A DNA stretch of 64,000 nucleotides from positions 1-64,000 of the forward strand of contig JAEXTV010000009.1 in the NCBI GenBank assembly GCA_023406895.1. The letters are read 5' to 3'. Under the pieces are notes generated by a model. It was not told the DNA's origin. It made no database searches and saw only the letters and a list, made by a program, of their open reading frames with translations. Below, in pieces: positions 61,192 to 64,000 of the stretch. The translations under genes were made by a program, and so were the position numbers. Source of the DNA: Bacillota bacterium. Lineage in GTDB: Bacteria > Bacillota > Clostridia > Christensenellales > SZUA-584. Positions within the stretch are counted from its first letter, which is position 1, and each line of letters starts with the position of its first letter.

Positions 61192-62727
61192 ATGCAAAAC
61201 GCCAAAGCGGCCGTCTGCATGCGCGATATTACCAAGACTTTTGGCCCGGTGGTTGCAAATGACCGGGTGTGTCTCGATATACAAAAAGGAGAGATTCTCG
61301 CCTTGCTCGGAGAAAACGGCAGCGGAAAGACAACGCTGATGAACATGATCTCCGGCATCTATTATCCTGATTCCGGTCATGTATTGGTTGACGGATGCGA
61401 AGTTTCGATTCGCAGCCCAAAGGATGCTTATGACCTTGGCATCGGTATGATTCACCAGCATTTTAAGCTCGTAGATGTGCTGAGTGCGGCAGAGAACATC
61501 ATACTCGGTATGCCGGGAAAAGGCCGTCTTGATTTAAAAACGGTGAGCGAAAAGATTCGCAGCATTTGCGCCATGTATGGCTTTGATGTTGATCCGGAGC
61601 AGAAAATTTATGACATGTCCGTTTCACAGAAACAGACGGTGGAGATTGTCAAGGTGCTCTACCGCGGGGCGGATATCTTAATTCTTGACGAACCGACGGC
61701 CGTTTTGACCCCGCAGGAAACAGAGAAGCTGTTTGCTGTTTTACGCAATATGCGTGACGACGGCAAGGCGATCGTCATCATTACACACAAACTGCACGAA
61801 GTTGAAGAAATCTCAGATCGCGTCGTTGTTCTGCGGCGCGGACAATTCGTAGGCAGTATGGCAACGAAGGATACAAACGCGGCGGAGATGACCAATATGA
61901 TGGTCGGTCGTGCCGTGTCTCTCAATATTGATCGGCCTGAACCGATAGACCCCAAACCGCGCATCGTTGTGGAAGGTCTCACGGTTCGGGACAAAGACGG
62001 CATATTAAGGCTCAGTGACGTCTCGTTTACCGCGTTTTCGGGCGAAATTCTTGGCATTGCAGGTATATCCGGCTGCGGACAGAAGGAGCTACTGGAATCG
62101 ATCGCGGGTTTGCAGCCGAACGAATCCGGAAGCATTGTCTACATTGACCCCGAAACCGGCAAAGAGATTCAGCTGATCGGCAAGGATCCACGCGAGATTC
62201 TCGAGATGGGCGTTATGCTGTCTTTTGTACCGGAGGACAGGCTTGGCATGGGGCTCGTTGGCAGTATGGACTTAACTGACAACATGATGCTTCGTTCGTT
62301 CCGACGCGGAAAATCTGTTTTTGCAGACAGAAAAACACCGCGCAGCGTTGCCGAACGCGTGGTGAACGAGCTTTCGGTAAATACGCCCGGCCTTTCCACG
62401 CCGGTGCGCAGGCTCTCGGGCGGTAACGTTCAGAAAGTGTTGGTGGGGCGTGAAATTTCATCGTCGCCAACCGTGCTGATGACGGCATACGCTGTACGCG
62501 GGCTTGACATCAATTCATCTTATACCATTTATGATTTGATCAACCAGCAAAAGCAAATGGGTGTTGCGGTTATCTTTGTCGGAGAAGATCTTGACGTTTT
62601 GCTGGAGTTCTGTGACCGGATTCTCGTCCTCTGCGGCGGAAAGGTCAGCGGCATCGTCCCCGGCAGAGGTGCGGACAAAAACCAGGTCGGCATGATGATG
62701 ACCAAACTCGCGGGAGGGGAATCATGA
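61192..62727 (+). CDS. Nucleoside-type ABC transporter ATPase (two domains)
   Basis: 511 residues with two ABC domains. The first has Walker A GENGSGKTT and Walker B ILILDEPTAVL. The second has the degenerate Walker A GISGCGQKE, the signature LSGGNVQK and an altered Walker B region (VLMTAYAVRGLD), as in sugar/nucleoside ATPases of this type. ATG at 61192 has AAGGGGG 9 bases upstream. It overlaps the next gene by 4 bp. Confidence 0.93.
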   Translation: MQNAKAAVCMRDITKTFGPVVANDRVCLDIQKGEILALLGENGSGKTTLMNMISGIYYPDSGHVLVDGCEVSIRSPKDAYDLGIGMIHQHFKLVDVLSAAENIILGMPGKGRLDLKTVSEKIRSICAMYGFDVDPEQKIYDMSVSQKQTVEIVKVLYRGADILILDEPTAVLTPQETEKLFAVLRNMRDDGKAIVIITHKLHEVEEISDRVVVLRRGQFVGSMATKDTNAAEMTNMMVGRAVSLNIDRPEPIDPKPRIVVEGLTVRDKDGILRLSDVSFTAFSGEILGIAGISGCGQKELLESIAGLQPNESGSIVYIDPETGKEIQLIGKDPREILEMGVMLSFVPEDRLGMGLVGSMDLTDNMMLRSFRRGKSVFADRKTPRSVAERVVNELSVNTPGLSTPVRRLSGGNVQKVLVGREISSSPTVLMTAYAVRGLDINSSYTIYDLINQQKQMGVAVIFVGEDLDVLLEFCDRILVLCGGKVSGIVPGRGADKNQVGMMMTKLAGGES

Positions 62728-63818
62728 AACAACCCACTAAGGTGCCATTTATACGTATCGTCAAACGTGATTCAATTTCGGTCTGGCAAGGCTGGCTTGT
62801 CCGCCTTGTAGGTCTTGCATTGGCTCTCGTGGTCAGTGCGGTCGTCATCTATGCGATAGTGAAGATGAATCCGCTCAAGGTTTACGGTGCCATGTTCGAG
62901 GGGAACTTCGGATCTGAGAAGCGTTTTTGGGTCACGCTACGCGATATGGTCATGCTGCTGTGTATCGGTATCGGTCTTGCGCCCGCTTTCAAGATGCGCT
63001 TTTGGAATATCGGCGCGGAAGGCCAGATTCTCGCCGGCGGTATCGCGACCGCCGCAGTGATGATTTACTTTGGAAATTCCATGCCGACGTGGGCACTGCT
63101 GCTCGTGTCTATTGCCGTGAGCGCTATCGCGGGGGCTTTATGGGGCTTTATTCCCGCTGTATTCAAAGCGCGTTTCGGCACGAATGAAACGCTGTTCACG
63201 CTGATGATGAACTATGTGGCCATTCAGCTCACCTCGTTCTTTGTCGCTCTTTGGGAAAACCCCTTTGGCTCAAATACAGTCGGTATCATCAACCAGCAGA
63301 CAAAAGCCGGTTGGTTCCCGCCTCTTTTTGGCCAGCAATATCTCTTAAATGTGATCATCGTACTCGTGCTGACCATTTTTATGTACGTTTATCTTCGTTA
63401 TTCCAAGCAGGGCTATGAAATCGCGGTTGTCGGCGAATCGGAGCGTACGGCGCGCTACATCGGTATTAATGTGAAAAGCGTTGTGGTCCGTACGATGATG
63501 CTTTCGGGCGCTATCTGCGGCTTGGCGGGCTATATCGCGGTGGCGGGTGCGTCCCATACAATTTCGACAAGTACCGCCGGCGGCAATGGTTTTATCGCCA
63601 TCATTGTGGCGTGGCTCGCCAAATTCAATTCTTTTATGATGATTCTTGTGGCGGCGCTGCTGGTGTTTATGGAAAAAGGCGCGATGGAGATTGCGTCGCG
63701 GTACAATATGAACGATTTCGCATCCCATATGATTACGGGCATTATCCTGTTCTTCATACTCGGCAGCGAATTCTTTACGAATTACCGATTGGTTTTCCGC
63801 AGAAAGGAGGCAAACTGA
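62724..63818 (+). CDS. Nucleoside-type ABC transporter permease
   Basis: 364 residues with about ten membrane segments. GIGLAPAFKMRFWNIGAEGQILAGG and NETLFTLMMNYVAIQL are typical of the BPD_transp_2 permeases that work with BMP proteins. It overlaps the ATPase gene by 4 bp (ATGA). Confidence 0.94.
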   Translation: MKQPTKVPFIRIVKRDSISVWQGWLVRLVGLALALVVSAVVIYAIVKMNPLKVYGAMFEGNFGSEKRFWVTLRDMVMLLCIGIGLAPAFKMRFWNIGAEGQILAGGIATAAVMIYFGNSMPTWALLLVSIAVSAIAGALWGFIPAVFKARFGTNETLFTLMMNYVAIQLTSFFVALWENPFGSNTVGIINQQTKAGWFPPLFGQQYLLNVIIVLVLTIFMYVYLRYSKQGYEIAVVGESERTARYIGINVKSVVVRTMMLSGAICGLAGYIAVAGASHTISTSTAGGNGFIAIIVAWLAKFNSFMMILVAALLVFMEKGAMEIASRYNMNDFASHMITGIILFFILGSEFFTNYRLVFRRKEAN

Positions 63819-63819
63819 T

Positions 63820-64000
63820 ATGGATCAGATTTTGTCCTTGGTTCAGGCTGCCATTGTTTTCGGTACCGTGATTCTCTTTGGTGCCTTGGGTGAAATTATT
63901 ACTGAGAAGTCCGGAAATCTGAACCTCGGTGTGCCGGGCATCATGTACCTTGGGGGTATCGCAGGTCTTGCCGGTTCTTTCATATATGAATCGAGCACGC
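63820..64000 (+). CDS. Second ABC permease, partial at window edge
   Basis: The first 60 codons of a permease: ILFGALGEIITEKSGNLNLGVPGIMYLGG is the characteristic start of the second permease in BMP-type nucleoside transporters. AAAGGAGG precedes the ATG at 63820. The gene continues beyond the window. Confidence 0.9.
   Translation, partial: MDQILSLVQAAIVFGTVILFGALGEIITEKSGNLNLGVPGIMYLGGIAGLAGSFIYESST

Overview
The window is a chromosomal segment of a Gram-positive, low-to-moderate GC bacterium, most likely an anaerobic member of class Clostridia. I infer this from the gene content: a long S10-spc-alpha ribosomal cluster with adk, map, a KOW protein, infA and rpmJ in the Firmicutes order; zinc-type S14; a PadR/FtsW-like pair; FloA/NfeD; LCP and NlpC/P60 wall proteins; a clostripain-type protease; and oxygen-defence genes typical of anaerobes (PerR-like regulator, desulfoferrodoxin, rubrerythrin). 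I cannot fix the order or genus from the sequence alone.

Layout. 1-2030: 3' part of a 23S rRNA gene, a 5S gene and a terminator. 2390-4960: CBS-domain gene, acyltransferase, a decayed second copy of the CBS gene, and a PadR regulator. 4949-6250: an FtsW/RodA-like membrane protein that appears to lack the catalytic aspartate. 6555-16425: small metabolic and regulatory genes (acetyltransferases, flavin reductase-like protein, AEC transporter, ferredoxin-type aldo/keto reductase, MarR and PNPOx pair, MerR-controlled aldo/keto reductase and Fe-alcohol dehydrogenase operon, Crp/Fnr and DMT transporter pair). 16513-21133: DbpA-type RNA helicase, MFS transporter, orphan trpB. 21134-21880: a tRNA-Ser gene whose 3' end and terminator are tandemly repeated with a 147-bp period. 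21950-28589: HD protein, a three-gene UPF0316/LOG/ACT cluster, a lipoprotein serpin, a patatin-like phospholipase, a gene remnant and a sodium:solute symporter. 29248-36161: wall and surface proteins (LCP, NlpC/P60, clostripain lipoprotein) and the PerR/desulfoferrodoxin/rubrerythrin operon. 36567-38874: NfeD, FloA and a small membrane protein. 39115-39490: a decayed iron-sulfur protein gene.

39600-55567 is the ribosomal supercluster: rpsJ-rplC-rplD-rplW-rplB-rpsS-rplV-rpsC-rplP-rpmC-rpsQ-rplN-rplX-rplE-rpsZ-rpsH-rplF-rplR-rpsE-rpmD-rplO-secY-adk-map-KOW-infA-rpmJ-rpsM-rpsK-rpsD-rpoA-rplQ, in one orientation with tight spacing. It ends in a terminator that also carries a promoter for ecfA1-ecfA2-ecfT-truA. 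After truA come a DUF218 protein and a BMP-type (probably nucleoside) ABC transporter operon that runs off the right edge.

Several regulators have clear candidate operators: an inverted repeat over the padR promoter, a palindrome over the marR -10, a 19-bp-spacer MerR promoter, a TGAC-N4-GTCA Crp/Fnr site and a PerR/Fur-like box. Intergenic regions carry a dispersed two-hairpin repeat family. I see no CRISPR array, prophage, intact insertion sequence, known defence system or obvious new multi-gene system. The most unusual items are the tRNA-Ser tandem repeat, the catalytically suspect FtsW-like protein with its PadR partner, the repeat family and the three gene remnants.
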